Shown: positions 24,356 to 33,026 of the stretch, piece after piece
How the letters are laid out: each line of letters begins with the position of its first letter
Position numbering within the stretch: position 1 is the stretch's first letter
NCBI RefSeq assembly: GCF_021568905.1
Contig: NZ_JAKGSB010000007.1
Location: 1-64,000 of the forward strand
Length of the DNA: 64,000 bases
Source of the DNA: Zavarzinia marina
GTDB taxonomy: Bacteria > Pseudomonadota > Alphaproteobacteria > Zavarziniales > Zavarziniaceae
Reading direction: 5' to 3'
Made by a program: the position numbers and the translations under genes
Notes under the pieces: generated by a model
Database searches by the model: none
The model's input: only the letters and a program-made list of their open reading frames with translations
What the model was told of the DNA's origin: nothing

Positions 24356-25954
24356 ATGCGCGGCCAGATGATGAATTTCCCCCTGACCATCCCCTCGATC
24401 CTCGAGCACGCGGCGGCCAATACGCCGGATCAGGAGATCGTCTCGGTCGAGGCGGACGGCAGCCGCACGCGCCTGAATTTCGCCGATCTCGCGCTCTGTG
24501 CCGCGCGCGCCGGGCGGTTCATGCTCGACCTCGGCATTGCCCCCGGGGCGCGGGTGGCGACGCTGGCGTGGAACACGCACCGTCACCTGGCGCTCTATTA
24601 TGCCGTGCCCGGCATCGGCGCCGTGTGTCACACCATCAACCCGCGCCTCGATCCGAAGACGATCGTCCATATCGCGGCCGAGGCGGGCGATGTCGCGTTG
24701 TTCTTCGACGCCGATTTCCTGGACCTGGCCCGTGCGCTGCGCGATCAGGTGCCGTCGCTGCGCCACTTCGTCCTGCTCGGCGGCGCCGACGCGCATCCCG
24801 TGGCCGATTGGCCGGATCTGCTTCATTTCGACGATGCCGTCGCCGTCGCGCCGCCGCTTTCGGCCTGGCCCGCGGTCGCCGAGGATCAGGCGTCCGGGCT
24901 CTGCTACACGTCCGGCACCACCGGCAATCCCAAGGGCGTTCTCTACAGTCACCGCTCGACGGTGCTGCATGCCCTGGTGTGCGGCCTGCCCGGCAATCTG
25001 AACATCCGCGAGACCGACGCCGTGGTGCCGGTGGTTCCCATGTTCCACGTCAATGCCTGGGGCCTGCCCTATCTCTGCATGCTGGCGGGCGCACGGCTGG
25101 TCCTGCCGCGCAACCGGCTGGACGGCGCCAGCCTCGCCGCCCTGTTCAACGAGGAAGGCGTGACCCTGTCGGTCGGCGTGCCGACGATCTGGCTCGGGCT
25201 TGCGGAATTCATGCGCGCCAGCGGCACCACCCTGCCCCGCCTGGAACGCCTGATGGTGGGCGGAGCCGCCCTGTCGCGGAATCTGATCGCCCATTTCGAG
25301 GAACGCCACGGGATCGAGATCCTGCAGGGCTGGGGCATGACCGAAACCAGCCCCGTCTGCACCATCGGCACCCTGCGCCCGGCCGAAGCCGCCCTGCCCC
25401 AGGGCGAAAAGGCCGCGCTGAAACTCAGGCAGGGGCGACCGCTCTATGGCGTAAGGCTGAAGATCGCCGACGGCACCGAGGCGCCGGGCCTCACCCCCGG
25501 CGAACTGCTGGTGCACGGCGCCTGGATCGCCAGTGGCTACTACAATCGGGACGGCTCGGATTTTCAGAGCCGCTGGCTCGCCACCGGCGACATCGCCCAG
25601 ATCGAGCCGGGCAACCGCCTGCTGCTGACCGATCGCGCCAAGGATCTGATCAAATCGGGCGGTGAATGGATCAGTTCCGCCTGGCTGGAGGAGCTGGCAA
25701 TGCAGGTCGACGGTGTCGAGAGCGCCGCCGCGATCGCCGTGCCGGACGCGACCTGGGGCGAGCGGCCCATGCTGATCGTGAAGACCGAGGTGGGCGCGGC
25801 CGTGACGGACTCGGCGATCGTCGCCCATCTTTCCGGCAGCCTGGCGAAGTGGCAGGTGCCGCGGCGCATCGTCTTCGTCGACGCCTTTCCCCTGGGCGCC
25901 ACGGGCAAGATCCTGAAGACCGAACTGCGCCGCCGCCATGGCGCATCGGCGTGA
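24356..25954 (+). CDS. Fatty-acid/acyl-CoA synthetase (AMP-binding family)
   Basis: A 532-residue adenylate-forming ligase. The P-loop YTSGTTGNPKG, motif GWGMTETSP, the ATP-binding D in WLATGDIA, the hinge Arg/Lys region LTDRAKDLIKSGGEWIS and the C-terminal lysine in GATGKILKTEL are all present. The length and the sequence around MFHVNAWGLPY place it with medium/long-chain acyl-CoA synthetases. The ATG at 24356 has GAGG at 24341-24344; an upstream open frame runs into the P450 gene and is not used. It would activate the acid produced by the ALDH for beta-oxidation. Confidence 0.9.
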   Translation: MRGQMMNFPLTIPSILEHAAANTPDQEIVSVEADGSRTRLNFADLALCAARAGRFMLDLGIAPGARVATLAWNTHRHLALYYAVPGIGAVCHTINPRLDPKTIVHIAAEAGDVALFFDADFLDLARALRDQVPSLRHFVLLGGADAHPVADWPDLLHFDDAVAVAPPLSAWPAVAEDQASGLCYTSGTTGNPKGVLYSHRSTVLHALVCGLPGNLNIRETDAVVPVVPMFHVNAWGLPYLCMLAGARLVLPRNRLDGASLAALFNEEGVTLSVGVPTIWLGLAEFMRASGTTLPRLERLMVGGAALSRNLIAHFEERHGIEILQGWGMTETSPVCTIGTLRPAEAALPQGEKAALKLRQGRPLYGVRLKIADGTEAPGLTPGELLVHGAWIASGYYNRDGSDFQSRWLATGDIAQIEPGNRLLLTDRAKDLIKSGGEWISSAWLEELAMQVDGVESAAAIAVPDATWGERPMLIVKTEVGAAVTDSAIVAHLSGSLAKWQVPRRIVFVDAFPLGATGKILKTELRRRHGASA

Positions 25955-26053
25955 AAAATAGTTTCTTGTGAACAGGTTTTGATCACGCTACCGTGGCGGC
26001 TTCCGTCGGCCGTAACCAAGTCGAGGCCAGCTCTGTTTCCGGACACGCGCGTG

Positions 26054-26578
26054 ATGTCGAAGTATAACCTCATCTATCCCATTACCCGCGAGAATGCCGC
26101 GCTCAATTTCCTCAAGCTCTTTTTTCCCTATCACTACACGGTCGGCATGGCCGTGGAGAAGAATTTGAGCAGCGGCATCCTCGATCGCCACCAGACCGTC
26201 ATCATGTGGCTGATCCATTCGCGCGGTCATGAGGGGCGTGTTCTTCACCGCAAGGTGATCGAGCAGTTGATCATCGAATGGTACGAGTTGAGCAGCCCGG
26301 CCATTTCGAAGGCGCTGCGCAAATTGAGCCAGCCGCCGCTCGAATTCCTGACCATCGAGGAGAGCGCCGAGTCGGGCCGGGAGAAGGTGATTTCCCTGAC
26401 CGACAAGGGCGTCCAGTTCATTTCCGAGATGATCGCCAACGGCGAACGCTTCATCAATGCAATCGTTCAGCACCTGACGGACGTCCAGATCCACACCGGC
26501 ATGGAGTTCATGTCCCGCGTCGGCGAGGTGGTGGAACTGGAGATGGACGAAGACGAACGAAAGCCCGCCGTCGGCTGA
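26054..26578 (+). CDS. MarR-like winged-helix regulator
   Basis: The 174-residue protein has a helical N-terminus, a winged-helix region (LIIEWYELSSPAISKALRKLSQPP ... VISLTDKGVQFI) and a long C-terminal dimerisation helix. The strand-turn RLEF/KVISLTDKG is the MarR wing. GTG at 26051 directly precedes the ATG used here. It follows the CoA ligase gene by 99 bases on the same strand and is convergent with the FadL-like gene, so it is a likely regulator of this cluster. Family placement is by pattern only. Confidence 0.7.
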   Translation: MSKYNLIYPITRENAALNFLKLFFPYHYTVGMAVEKNLSSGILDRHQTVIMWLIHSRGHEGRVLHRKVIEQLIIEWYELSSPAISKALRKLSQPPLEFLTIEESAESGREKVISLTDKGVQFISEMIANGERFINAIVQHLTDVQIHTGMEFMSRVGEVVELEMDEDERKPAVG

Positions 26579-26594
26579 CGGCCCCCTGCCCGTC

Positions 26595-27887
26595 TCACCA
26601 GGCGTAATTGATCGCGACCGCCCCCTCGACGATGCCGTGGGTGGAACTGATCCGCTGGTCGGGCGACAGCGGATTGAAGCCGTCTTGCGACAGCGGCAGG
26701 GCATAGGTGATGCCGACGTCCAGGGTTACATCGTCGAACAGGGCCTGACTGAAGCCCGCGGCGACGTTGTGGCGCATGATCGCCGGCGCCATGGCGTTCA
26801 GCAGCGCGTCGCGACCGCCGTAGAGCTTGGTGGCATAGGCATAGCCGGCACGCAGCGCCAGGCTCTCGCTGACGCGATGCTCGGCCCCGAGGTGCAGGAT
26901 CCATTGATCCTTCCAGCCGAAGCCCGCGCCCCCGTCGCTGCCCAGCATGGGATTTCCCGGCACCAGCGGATTGACGAAGCGATTTCCCAGCACCGGCACA
27001 TCGGCATAGAACACGCCCTGGACATCGGCGGCGAGCGTCACATCCGCGACGGGATCATAGGCGATCCCCAGGGCCAGGATCGCCGGCAGGTCGAAATTGC
27101 CGCCTTCCGGCAAAAGGCCGCCGTATCGCTCGTAACGCTCCATGTTCGCCTCGGTCTGATAGGTCAGGCCGATCGCGACATCCTCTCCCTCGTAGTGGAT
27201 GCCGATCTTGGCGGCATAGCCGAAGGCTTCGTCGATGCCGTTGTCGCCGATGTTCGCGGGATCGACGGAGGCCGGGGCCAGGGCGGTGAAACCCTTGGCC
27301 TTGAAGCGGGAATAGACCAGGGCCGGCGACACCCCGACGGACAGCGCCGGGCTCAGGCGATAGGCGATGGTCGGCGTCACGAAGAGGGCACTGGTGTCGA
27401 GCGTGCTCTCGCCGCCGCACAAGGGGCCCGAGGGCATGCCGAACGGGCAATTGCTGCGCGGGTGGCCGGGAAAGGCCACGCCCAGGCCGAACAGCCCATA
27501 GGCGGAAATCCCGACCGCCCAGCGCTCGTCGATGCGATGGGTGGCCGAGGCGAAGGGCACCTCGAAGAAGCGCTCCTTGTTGTCCGACCGGCCGGGCTCG
27601 AGCGGGAACGGCCCCGCGCCGGCGCCCGAGACCTCGAGATCCGCGGCCTGATAGAGAATCGTCAGGCCGATGGTGAGTTGATCGCCGACCACGACCGTCG
27701 CCGCCGGATTGTTGATGGCGGCCACCGCATCCCGCGCTATGGCCATGCCGGCGCCGCCCATGCCCCTGTCCTTGGCGCTGGTCCCGGTCAGGACCAGGCC
27801 GCCGCTGGCGCCCCACGCAGAACCCGCCCCGGCACAGAGAACCGTACCCAGGGCCGCCACACGCCACATCACCGTCCGCACACTCAT
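26595..27887 (-). CDS. FadL/OmpP1-family outer-membrane transporter
   Basis: A 430-residue protein with a signal peptide (MSVRTVMWRVAALGTVLCAG, cleavage near AWG-A). The mature N-terminus GGLVLTGTSAKDRGMGGAGMAIARDAVAAINNPAA is the FadL/TodX hatch signature, followed by a 14-strand type barrel ending INYAW. FadL channels bring long-chain fatty acids or hydrocarbons across the outer membrane. GGGGGAAAG precedes the start. It is divergent from a LysR gene and adjacent to the P450/CoA ligase cluster, so it probably supplies that pathway's substrate. Confidence 0.9.
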   Translation of the reverse strand: MSVRTVMWRVAALGTVLCAGAGSAWGASGGLVLTGTSAKDRGMGGAGMAIARDAVAAINNPAATVVVGDQLTIGLTILYQAADLEVSGAGAGPFPLEPGRSDNKERFFEVPFASATHRIDERWAVGISAYGLFGLGVAFPGHPRSNCPFGMPSGPLCGGESTLDTSALFVTPTIAYRLSPALSVGVSPALVYSRFKAKGFTALAPASVDPANIGDNGIDEAFGYAAKIGIHYEGEDVAIGLTYQTEANMERYERYGGLLPEGGNFDLPAILALGIAYDPVADVTLAADVQGVFYADVPVLGNRFVNPLVPGNPMLGSDGGAGFGWKDQWILHLGAEHRVSESLALRAGYAYATKLYGGRDALLNAMAPAIMRHNVAAGFSQALFDDVTLDVGITYALPLSQDGFNPLSPDQRISSTHGIVEGAVAINYAW

Positions 27888-28015
27888 GTCTTTCCCCCCA
27901 TGCCACCGACCAGAATGGGTGTGTACGGGTGAAGACGGAATGCGATAGTTTGTGGTTAACCTGTGCAAAAAAATTCAATCAACGGATGGAAGCAGGCAAC
28001 GGGATGGAAGCGTGA

Positions 28016-28873
28016 ATGTATTGGGGCGATCTTCCCTTCATCATCGCCGTTCATCGGCACGGCACCTTCAGCGCCGCCGCCAAGGCCCTGGGCGTCACCC
28101 ATACGACGGTGGCGCGCCGGATCAAGGGGCTGGAGCGCCTCTATGGTTCACAACTGGTCGATCCGGCGCGCGGCGGCATCGCGCTCACCGCCGCCGGCGA
28201 GACCGTGCTCGAGACGGCGCTGCGCATCGAGGATCAACTGCTGGATCTCGAGCGTGTCGTCTCGGGCAACGACACCCGCCTTGCCGGCGTGCTGCGTCTC
28301 GCCACCTGCGACGCCTTTGCCTGGCTCTATGCCGACGCCTTCCGCAGCTTCGGCGACCGCTATCCCCTCATCGAACTCGAGATCATCGCCGGCAACGAAG
28401 TCCTGAACCTGTCACGGCGCGAGGCGGACATCGCGATCCGGGTGACCAATACGCCCCAGGACAGTCTGGTCGGGCGGCGCATCAACAGGCTCGACCATGC
28501 GGTCTACGGCACCCATGACATGGCCGATCGGGCGAAGGCCGGACGCCACTATGTCGACCTGCCCTGGATCACCTATGCGACACGCCAGCCGACCCGCATG
28601 ATCGATGCCTGGATGCAGGACAATCTGCCGAACGCCAAGATCGCGGCCCAGGTCGACACCACCCTGATCATGCTGCGCGCTGTCCAGGCGGGCATCGGCG
28701 TCGCCGTGCTGCCGACCGTGCTGGGCGACGGCTGCCCCAGCCTGGAACGCCTGTCGCCTCTCCTGCCCGAATTGCGTCAGGACGTCTGGCTGCTGACTCC
28801 GCGCGAACTGCTCACCACCGCCCGCGTCCGCGCCTTCTACGACCATATGGCCGGCAACCGTCCCCGCCACTGA
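28016..28873 (+). CDS. LysR-family transcriptional regulator
   Basis: A 285-residue LTTR. The HTH spans residues about 5-55 (FIIAVHRHGTFSAAAKALGVTHTTVARRIKGLE), followed by the linker helix and the effector domain (LRLATCDAF..., READIAIRVTN). It belongs to the LTTR subgroup with short HTH openings WGDLPF. It is divergent from the FadL-like gene across 128 bases containing the palindrome GGTTAACC at 27954-27961, a candidate site, so FadL is its likely target. It converges with the GntR gene. Confidence 0.88.
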   Translation: MYWGDLPFIIAVHRHGTFSAAAKALGVTHTTVARRIKGLERLYGSQLVDPARGGIALTAAGETVLETALRIEDQLLDLERVVSGNDTRLAGVLRLATCDAFAWLYADAFRSFGDRYPLIELEIIAGNEVLNLSRREADIAIRVTNTPQDSLVGRRINRLDHAVYGTHDMADRAKAGRHYVDLPWITYATRQPTRMIDAWMQDNLPNAKIAAQVDTTLIMLRAVQAGIGVAVLPTVLGDGCPSLERLSPLLPELRQDVWLLTPRELLTTARVRAFYDHMAGNRPRH

Positions 28874-28903
28874 CAGGCCACGGGTATCGGCGGGCACGGG
28901 GTC

Positions 28904-29641
28904 TCAGAGCCGCGGCAGGCCGAGGCCGGCGGGCGGCACGGTGCCGGTCACGCCCGAAAAGCGGTAGCGGCTGCTGGGCGCCGTGATCCGCGCGGCCGAG
29001 GCGACCATGTTCAAGGACCAGGTACGCCGGCGCAGCACGATGCACGGCAGGCTGGCCGTCACCTGCAGCAGACGGGCGAGATCCGCCCCCGGCAGATCCG
29101 CCTCGAACACCTGCTCCGCCGCCTGCAGGGGGCCGAGCGACATCAGATGGTCGTAAGGCGTCACGCGGGTGAAATCCTGGGTCAGGAAATCGGGTGCGAA
29201 GGCGAGATTGGCGCAGCGGTCCTCGTGCTGCACCGGCACGCCGTCGGCCAGATGCAGCAGGACGGCGCGGCCGTAACGCTCCCCGGGGGCGAGGCCCATG
29301 AAGGCCGCCATGGCCGGGTCCGCCTCGGCCGCGAGGCGGATGACGCGGCAGCCATAGGCCTGGCCGCCAGCACGTACCGCCTCGGCGATATTGTTGATCT
29401 CGAACATCGCCTGTTCGGTCTTGCGGCTGGCGACGAAGGAGCCGACGCCCTGGACTCGGGTGACCGCGCCCGCCTGCTCGAGTTCGCGGAGCGCCCGGTT
29501 GGCGGTCATGCGCGAGACGCCGAAACGCTTGATCAGGTCCAGTTCCGAGGGAATGCGGTCGCCCGGGCGCAGGCGCCCCGCCTCGATCTCCCCGGTCACG
29601 AAAGCCTTCAGGCGCTGATAATGCGGCAGGGGTTGATTCAT
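28904..29641 (-). CDS. GntR-family (HutC subfamily, UTRA domain) regulator
   Basis: A 245-residue regulator with a GntR winged helix at residues about 8-70 (PSELDLIKRFGVSRMTANRALRELEQAGAVTRVQGVGSFVA) and a UTRA ligand domain (FEINNIAEAVRAGGQAY ... GRAVLLHLADGVPVQHEDRCAN). UTRA regulators bind small metabolites; HutC binds urocanate. It is divergent from the phytanoyl-dioxygenase-like gene and separated from it by a perfect palindrome overlapping the promoter, so it most likely represses that gene and itself. This is one of two HutC-type proteins in the island. Confidence 0.88.
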   Translation of the reverse strand: MNQPLPHYQRLKAFVTGEIEAGRLRPGDRIPSELDLIKRFGVSRMTANRALRELEQAGAVTRVQGVGSFVASRKTEQAMFEINNIAEAVRAGGQAYGCRVIRLAAEADPAMAAFMGLAPGERYGRAVLLHLADGVPVQHEDRCANLAFAPDFLTQDFTRVTPYDHLMSLGPLQAAEQVFEADLPGADLARLLQVTASLPCIVLRRRTWSLNMVASAARITAPSSRYRFSGVTGTVPPAGLGLPRL

Positions 29642-29663
29642 CGCCTCGGCTCTCGTCCACTAC

Positions 29664-29692
29664 TTGACATGACATGTATATACATGATCGGA
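29664..29692 (+). promoter_or_regulatory. Promoter with GntR/HutC-type operator (TGT-ATAT-ACA)
   Basis: TTGACA (29664-29669) is a consensus -35. The perfect 14-bp palindrome CATGTATATACATG (29673-29686) occupies the spacer and reaches the -10 position (ATCGGA, weak). TGTATATACA is the classic HutC/GntR half-site pair. A repressor bound here would block the promoter for the gene starting at 29733. Confidence 0.75.
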
Positions 29693-29732
29693 TCGAAGGC
29701 AATCGAAAGCCGCCAACCCGAGGAGCCGCATC

Positions 29733-30542
29733 GTGGCACAAACCGCCGTTTCCCTGCCAACCCAAGACGTGGTCGACCGTTTCGAGCGCGACGGCGCAAT
29801 CATCCTGCGCGGCGTGTTCAAGGATTGGGTGGAGGACCTGCGCCAAGGCACGGCGAAGCTGATGCAGGCGCCCAGCCCGCTGGAGCGGTCCTATCAGCCG
29901 GCCGACGGCAGCGCGCCCTTCTTCCAGGATCTGTGCAACTGGCAGCGCATTCCCGAATATCGCCGCTTCGTCGAGGACTCGGGCGCCGGACGCATCGCCG
30001 CCGCCCTGATGCAGTCGCGCAGCGCGCGCTTCTTCCACGACCACATCCTGGTCAAGGAGCCGGGCAATTCCATCGTCACGCCCTGGCATCAGGACCTGCC
30101 GTACTACTGCTGCAGCGGCGAGAAGAGCGTTTCCATGTGGATCCCCCTGGATCCGGTGCCGCGCGAGATCACCCTGGAACTGGTCGGCGGCTCGCACCGC
30201 TGGGGTCACAGCTACAAGCCCATGCGCTTCGACGGGACCGAGCTTTATGCCGGCGACAAGGCGCCGGTCATGCCCGACATCGACGGCCACCGCGCGGACT
30301 ACGACATCCTCGGCTGGGCGGTGGAGCCGGGCGATGCGGTCTGCTTCCATTTCGCCACCGTCCACGGCGCGCCCGCCAATCTCTCGAAACAGAACCGGCG
30401 CCGCGTGTTCTCCGCCCGCTGGGTGGGCGACGGCGCGGTCTTCATCGACCGCGGCGGTAAGGGTTCGCCCCCGTTCCGCCACCTCGGCCTGAAGACCGGC
30501 GATGCACTGGAAGGGCCGGAATTCCCCGATCTGGCGGCTTGA
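29733..30542 (+). CDS. Phytanoyl-CoA dioxygenase family (Fe(II)/2-oxoglutarate) protein
   Basis: A 269-residue PhyH-fold oxygenase. The metal triad is His119-x-Asp121 (TPWHQDLPYY) and His211 (VHGAPAN), and a later Arg (RRRVFSARW) is placed to hold 2-oxoglutarate. The GTG start has GAGGAG at 29720-29725. Bacterial PhyH proteins hydroxylate or demethylate small acids and amino-acid derivatives, not only phytanoyl-CoA. Control by a HutC-type regulator and position in a histidine island suggest a histidine-derived substrate; this is inference. It converges with the ABC importer operon with an 18-base gap carrying a G/C palindrome (30544-30557). Confidence 0.85.
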   Translation: MAQTAVSLPTQDVVDRFERDGAIILRGVFKDWVEDLRQGTAKLMQAPSPLERSYQPADGSAPFFQDLCNWQRIPEYRRFVEDSGAGRIAAALMQSRSARFFHDHILVKEPGNSIVTPWHQDLPYYCCSGEKSVSMWIPLDPVPREITLELVGGSHRWGHSYKPMRFDGTELYAGDKAPVMPDIDGHRADYDILGWAVEPGDAVCFHFATVHGAPANLSKQNRRRVFSARWVGDGAVFIDRGGKGSPPFRHLGLKTGDALEGPEFPDLAA

Positions 30543-30560
30543 GGCGCGGCGCCGCGCGGG

Positions 30561-32189
30561 TCAGAGCCGCGCGGCCAACAGGCCGTCCAGCCAGCCGGTG
30601 TTCATTTCCGGCACGGAGGAGAGCAGCACCTTCGTGTAGTCCTTGCGCGGCGGGAACAGGACTTCCGCCCGCGTGCCCCGGTCCACCACCCGGCCGTGGC
30701 GCATGACGACGACGTCGTCCGCGATCGCCTTCACGGTCGCCAGTTCGTGGGTGATGAAGAAATAGGACAGCCGCATCTCGCGCTGGAGCCGCATGAGGAG
30801 CTTCAGGATGCCCTCGGCGACGAGCTGGTCGAGGGCGGAGGTGACCTCGTCGCAGATCACCACCTCGGGTTCGGCGGCAAGCGCGCGGGCGATGCCGATG
30901 CGCTGCTTCTGGCCGCCCGATAATTCGCCCGGATAGCGGTCGGCGAAAGCCTTCGGCAGTTCGATCATGTCCAGCATCTCGGCGACCCGGCGCGCCACCT
31001 CGGCACGGTCGAGGCCGAGATAGAAGCGCATGGGCCGGCCGATGATGTCGCGGACCTTCTGGCGCGGATTGAGCGCGGTATCGGCCATCTGATAGATCAT
31101 CTGGATGCGCTGGCGATCCTCGCGGCTGCGCCCGGCGAGCGTCGGCGACAGCGGCCCGCCGTCGATCAGCACGTCGCCCGAAACCGGCGGCAGCAGGCCG
31201 GCGATGACCCGGGCCAGGGTCGATTTGCCGGAACCGGACTCGCCGACCACCGCGACCGTGCGGCCGCGGTGGAGATCGACGCTGACGTCGTCGAGCACGG
31301 TCATGCCCCGGCCATAGGCGGCCGAGACCTTCCGCACCGACAGCACGGGATCGAGCGCGGGCGCCGGCGCCTCGGGCTTTTCCATGTGGCGCACGGCCCA
31401 GAGCGAGCGCGTGTAGTCCTCGCGCGGGGCGGCCATCATCTCGTCCGCCGGCGCCTCCTCGACCTCGCGGCCGTATTGCAGGACCTTGATGCGGTCGGCC
31501 ATCTGGGCGACCACGGCGAGGTCGTGGGTGATGTAGATCGCCGCCGTCCGATATTGCCGCACCACGTCCTTGATCGCCGCCAGGACCTCGATCTGGGTGG
31601 TGACGTCGAGGGCCGTGGTCGGTTCGTCGAAGATGATCAGGTCGGGCCGACAGGCCATGGCCATGGCCGTCATCGCGCGCTGCAACTGCCCGCCCGAGAC
31701 CTGATGGGGATAGCGAAAGCCGATGCGGTCGGGATCCGGCAGCTGCATGCGGCGGTAGAGCGCCTTGGCCTCCTCATGGGCCTCGGCCCTGGACTTCACG
31801 CCGTGGCGCACCGGCGCCTCGGCATATTGGTCGATCAGGCGGTGGGCGGGATCGAAGGCGGCGGCGGCGCTCTGCGCGACATAGGCGATGCGGGCCCCGC
31901 GCAGGCCGCGCTTCTCCGCCTCGCTCGCGGTGGCGAGATCGATGCCGTCGAACATTATGCTGCCGCCGGCGATGCGGCAGCCTTCGCGGGCATACCCCAT
32001 GGCGGCCAGCCCGATGGTGGATTTGCCGGCCCCGGACTCGCCGATCAGGCCCAGGACCTCGCCCCGGTTCAGATCGAGATCGACGCCGTGGACGATCTCG
32101 CCCCAGTCGCCGGCGGCATTCCGCGCCTCGATGCGCAGCCCCCGGATCTCGAGCAGGCGATCGCCCTTCCGCCGCGCCGTATCGGTCAT
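30561..32189 (-). CDS. Peptide-type ABC transporter, fused double ATPase (DppD-DppF type)
   Basis: The 542-residue protein carries two complete nucleotide-binding domains: Walker [10 protein letters not shown], signature [10 protein letters not shown] and Walker [13 protein letters not shown] in the first half, and [17 protein letters not shown] and [12 protein letters not shown] in the second. The two-in-one arrangement replaces separate DppD and DppF subunits. It is the last gene of an operon (dehydrogenase, DppB-like, DppC-like, this gene) with 4-base overlap to the permease gene. Imports peptide-sized solutes with the substrate-binding protein encoded at 49831-51384. Confidence 0.92.
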   Translation of the reverse strand: MTDTARRKGDRLLEIRGLRIEARNAAGDWGEIVHGVDLDLNRGEVLGLIGESGAGKSTIGLAAMGYAREGCRIAGGSIMFDGIDLATASEAEKRGLRGARIAYVAQSAAAAFDPAHRLIDQYAEAPVRHGVKSRAEAHEEAKALYRRMQLPDPDRIGFRYPHQVSGGQLQRAMTAMAMACRPDLIIFDEPTTALDVTTQIEVLAAIKDVVRQYRTAAIYITHDLAVVAQMADRIKVLQYGREVEEAPADEMMAAPREDYTRSLWAVRHMEKPEAPAPALDPVLSVRKVSAAYGRGMTVLDDVSVDLHRGRTVAVVGESGSGKSTLARVIAGLLPPVSGDVLIDGGPLSPTLAGRSREDRQRIQMIYQMADTALNPRQKVRDIIGRPMRFYLGLDRAEVARRVAEMLDMIELPKAFADRYPGELSGGQKQRIGIARALAAEPEVVICDEVTSALDQLVAEGILKLLMRLQREMRLSYFFITHELATVKAIADDVVVMRHGRVVDRGTRAEVLFPPRKDYTKVLLSSVPEMNTGWLDGLLAARL

Positions 32190-33013
32190 GACTTCGCCCC
32201 GCTCGCCTTGCCCAGCACCCAGTCGACCACGAAATTCACCGCCACCGTCAGGATGGCGATGGCGAGCCCCGGCAGCACGGGCGTGACGTCGCCGAAGGTG
32301 ATCAGGGTCGCGTTGTCGCGCACCATCGAGCCCCAGTCGGCCAGCGGCGGCTGGATGCCGATGCCGAGGAAGGAGAGCGCGGAGATGAAGAGGAAGACGA
32401 AGCAGAAGCGCACGCCGAATTCCGCGATCAGGGGCGGCAGGACGTTGGGCAGCACCTCGCGCCGGACGATCCACCACAGGCTCTCGCCCCGAAGCCGTGC
32501 CGCCTCGACGAAATCGAGCACGACGACATTCATCCCGACCGAGCGCGCGAGGCGGAAGACGCGCGTCGAATCCAGCACCGCCACCACCGCGATCAGGACC
32601 GGGATCGAGGTGCCGAAGATGGTGAGCAGCAGAAGCGCGTAGATGAGCTGGGGGATCGCCATCAGGATGTCGACGATCCAGGACAGCACCATGTCGACCC
32701 AGCCGCCGCGCACCGCCGCGAACAGGCCCAGCAGGCCGCCGACGGAAAAGGACAGCGCCGTGATCAGCAGGGCGATGCCGATGGTGTTGCGCGCGCCGTA
32801 GATCAGGCGGCTGAACATGTCGCGGCCGATATTGTCGGTCCCGAGCAGGAAGGCGCCGCCCCAGGGATCATACTGGCTGGAGACGATCTCGGATTCGCCG
32901 AAGGGGGCGATCCAGTGGGCGAAGAGCGCGACGACGGCATAGCCGAGAACCACCGCCATGCCGAGCAGCGCCGTCGGCGGGATGCGGAAGAACTGGCGAA
33001 GGGCGCGGGACAA
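32186..33013 (-). CDS. ABC transporter permease (DppC type)
   Basis: A 275-residue inner-membrane permease with six predicted helices and the family's conserved opening: after the first helix HWIAPFGESE..., then LLGTDNIGRDMFSRLIYGARNTIGIAL, typical of DppC/OppC N-terminal segments. The EAA loop is LDFVEAARLRGESLWWIVRREVLPNVLPPLI. Its start is 13 bases downstream of the DppB-like stop and its stop overlaps the ATPase start (ATGA). Confidence 0.93.
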   Translation of the reverse strand: MSRALRQFFRIPPTALLGMAVVLGYAVVALFAHWIAPFGESEIVSSQYDPWGGAFLLGTDNIGRDMFSRLIYGARNTIGIALLITALSFSVGGLLGLFAAVRGGWVDMVLSWIVDILMAIPQLIYALLLLTIFGTSIPVLIAVVAVLDSTRVFRLARSVGMNVVVLDFVEAARLRGESLWWIVRREVLPNVLPPLIAEFGVRFCFVFLFISALSFLGIGIQPPLADWGSMVRDNATLITFGDVTPVLPGLAIAILTVAVNFVVDWVLGKASGAKS

Positions 33014-33026
33014 GGCTCTCTCCCCC

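Noticed and set aside
22987-25665. 892-codon plus-strand frame over the P450 and CoA ligase genes
   Set aside because: Overlaps two recognisable genes on both strands; low-complexity translation.
30544-30557. Perfect 14-bp G/C palindrome GCGCGGCGCCGCGC between PhyH-like and ABC genes
   Set aside because: No loop and no U-tract; in such GC-rich DNA it can be chance, so not listed as terminator.
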